The notes under the pieces are model-generated. The model searched no databases, was not told the DNA's origin, and saw only the letters and a list, made by a program, of their open reading frames with translations. Of a stretch of 64,000 nucleotides of DNA, positions 61,601 to 64,000 are shown piece after piece (the stretch's first letter is position 1; every line of letters begins with the position of its first letter). Source of the DNA: Leptoclinus maculatus (Eukaryota > Chordata > Actinopteri > Perciformes > Stichaeidae); assembly GCA_032191485.1 (NCBI GenBank), contig JAVDOI010000003.1:14511813-14575812 (forward strand), written 5' to 3'. The position numbers were made by a program, and so were the translations under genes.

Positions 61601-64000
61601 AAATCTTGCAACATAAATGTGTCAAATATTGTATATCAAAGATGCACCCGAAGTTTCCCAAAGTTACTTTTCTTCTTTTTCCACATACTTATAGTGCAGC
61701 TAAATTTAAATGAACACTTGTTTTGTCAGTCTCTACCCCTGCAGAAAAGAGAGTGCCAGACAAGTAGGTGGCATACTTGTCATTAGACATGATGCTGTGA
61801 AGCCTGTATTTTCTGTTTTACATGTTTCTTTTAATAAATTGACAGGACACCCGTTTTAAATAGTTCAGAATCCCTGGCACGAAACGGTTGTTAAACTAGG
61901 ATCCTGAGTTGAAGCGGTATTATTTAGATATTCAAAGCAACACATACCAGTGCAGGGAGAGTGTACAGAAAAGTATTTGAATATTAACAATGGCAGCCAC
62001 ATGGTACCTTCATTTGTAAGCAAGTTACTTTACCAGACCACGTCGAAAAAAACTGCTCTCAGGCCAGATTTTTAATTAAGAAGCGAGCCAGAAGGGTTAT
62101 TGTTTTCGCTGTGAGGCTGAAAATAAGTTGAAACTTTTCCACGTTCCCTTCATTATGCCAGCCTTCTGAACCCGTTTGTAAATTGCTCTGAAACACTTGC
62201 TTTTCTGCAGCAATTTGGAGCATCAGATTGAATTAACCAATATGCCCGTAAGATTTGGCAAGGAGGGTTTGAGTTCTTCATTGGGATGATGAAAGCGCAG
62301 TGTGATCCAGGCAGCTGACAAGGTCTCTTATTAACATTGGTTATTATTCATGAAGATTGGGGTCTATACATGTAATTATGATTTACACCAAGATTAATAA
62401 ATAAGGAAATGACACATAAACAAATATGTAGGCCTAGTCTCGTGTGTTGACAAATTATGATCAAACTGAAATTCAAACTCTGTATATTTGTTTTTTGTGT
62501 ACTTACTTGGTCAAAATTGTTACAACAAAAAAATAAGAGAGTGGAAATGGAAGCTAAGCAGCTTCGACTTTCAAGTGAAATACAAACATATCTGCACGAT
62601 TGTCTTCCAAAAGGTTTAAAAGTGACAGATGCCTCTAATTGCTAATGGCACTTAACCACTGCTAAGGGGATAAAAAAAAAATGGGGTAAACGTCTTGTAC
62701 CAAAGGCTATAGGGTGCTGTGACGCGCTCAGTGAACCAACAGTGTTGTTTTCGAATAACGCCGTCTCTCAACGGCTGCCATGGCGAAAATATCCACCCAG
62801 GTGCTTGAAGCTTAAATGCTGTTGCCACAAATATTTTCTTTTTAATATGTTCTTTTGAAACATTAGCTCTATATCATATACTTTGTATTTCTAAACACAA
62901 AAAGTAAAAGGAAAATCTAATTTCCCTTTGACTTCACCATTGAGCTCTGACCACGGTCTAATCCTTCTGAAGTGTTTGTGCTTTATATCTGTGGAGCATG
63001 AGGAAACCGGATGTATGTTGATACATTTCTCACGTGGTGTGTGCAATTGTGTGCACCCCCCCCCCCTACCTCTCACCTCACTTCAGGCCTCCTTTGACCA
63101 TTTTTTCCCCTCATTAAATGTTATTTATGACAGTTTGTTGTGCACTCCCTCTGTTTGACTGAGGTTTAACAGTGTTATGCAACATTGTCCCGTAACACTA
63201 ATCATTAAATTCAATTGATTGGCACATTAATCAGAGGAGTTAATTGGACTAGCACATGAATGCTAATAAGTGTCTGATTTGACAGAAGCAGAAATCGGTT
63301 ATTGGATCGTACATCATCATTATCCACAAACTGCTGTACCCCGTGCAAATACGAAGTGTGATTTCATGTGTATTTCTCAGATAGATGAAGTTCCTTATCA
63401 AGCTTTAATTGGAAGTGTATCACTGAGAATTAGGGGTGGGAGTAAGTAGGGCAAAGTCAATCTTAAAGAATATGAAATTGGATTGAGTTGACGGGTAGAG
63501 AAAGGTGTGAGGTTTTGTTACTTTTTTTCTTTGGTCTGCGTCAGCACTTTGTCCAGCCGGCTTTATTTAGGCAGTTAGCGACATCATTAGCCAGAGTCTT
63601 GGACGGTGTTTGACCTTTTCACCTCGCAGCAATCACACCCTGCATCATTTCCAGCAGACTACCAAGTTTTGTCAAGTCCCTGTGGTACTTTATGAGTTCA
63701 TTAGTAAGGTGATGTGACAGCGCAGCGATTGCCTTTTTCTAAGACGGCAGTGCTGATAAAGAAAGAAACACAAAAAAAACGTCAGAGAATCCAAAAGGAA
63801 ATAGCTTTCTGTGTTTTGTTGATAACTTTTACAAGTTATCAGCAGATAAGTTCCCCCTAACAACCGATGACTGTGATGAAGTTGGCATGAAGTGTAGCGA
63901 TTATTATCCTGAGTTCAATGTTCCAGCAGTAAGTTTTAACAATGGTAATGACACCAATCTAGATATGGCGAGGTCAGTCGTATGGTCAGCGATTTAGGAT
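58601..64000. other. Gene-free DNA to the right edge
   Basis: No exon or RNA gene was supported. 61060-61330 contains unusually CpG-rich short stretches (GGCGTTAACGGCGG, ACGACGACGC) and repeat-like blocks such as GGTGGAATTGCAATTTCCAG. 63180-63460 is AT-rich with ATTAATC motifs. No terminal repeats were recognised. Confidence 0.5.

Overview
This is a window of vertebrate nuclear DNA, almost certainly from a ray-finned (teleost) fish and probably a percomorph. Three intron-containing genes have proteins closest to fish YTHDF2, VGLL2 and cathepsin L.1. All splice junctions I could place are GT-AG with intact reading frames. Very long CA/GT and CT/GA microsatellites are scattered throughout, and several interspersed repeat families typical of percomorph fish are recognisable. 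No operons, Shine-Dalgarno sites, CRISPR arrays or bacterial mobile elements are present.

Layout. 1-2.25 kb: the 5' end of ythdf2 (m6A reader) on the minus strand, three coding exons plus promoter; the rest of the gene lies left of the window. 2.25-9.7 kb: intergenic, microsatellites and one short transposon-like repeat. 9.74-15.06 kb: complete vgll2 (TEAD cofactor) on the plus strand, four coding exons, with a 197-bp CT tract in intron 2. 15-21.3 kb: intergenic, dominated by a tandem duplication (about 17.68-20.9 kb) whose second copy carries a foldback transposable element. 21.4-24.05 kb: complete ctsl.1-type cathepsin L (lysosomal cysteine protease) on the plus strand, seven coding exons and a spliced 3' UTR. 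24-64 kb: about 40 kb without an intact gene. It holds a two-exon eef2kmt (FAM86-type lysine methyltransferase) pseudogene fragment at 33.4-33.9 kb, a 1.36-kb second copy of the foldback element at 43.66-45.01 kb, two hAT elements with perfect 8-bp target duplications (45.94-46.82 and 54.72-55.54 kb), a short inverted-repeat element that appears to have seeded a giant CA tract (57.9-58.6 kb), and other repeats.

The genes do not form a pathway. Ythdf2 acts on mRNA, vgll2 is a muscle and neural-crest transcription cofactor, and ctsl.1 is a housekeeping or yolk-processing protease. Their adjacency is simply local gene order. The most informative signal outside genes is the foldback element family. 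It has a terminal inverted repeat starting TATGGAAGCCC and 6-bp target duplications at both insertions. For one insertion the empty site is preserved in the neighbouring tandem copy.

Gene names rest on recognising translated sequence from memory; no database search was run. Repeat families are named by resemblance only.
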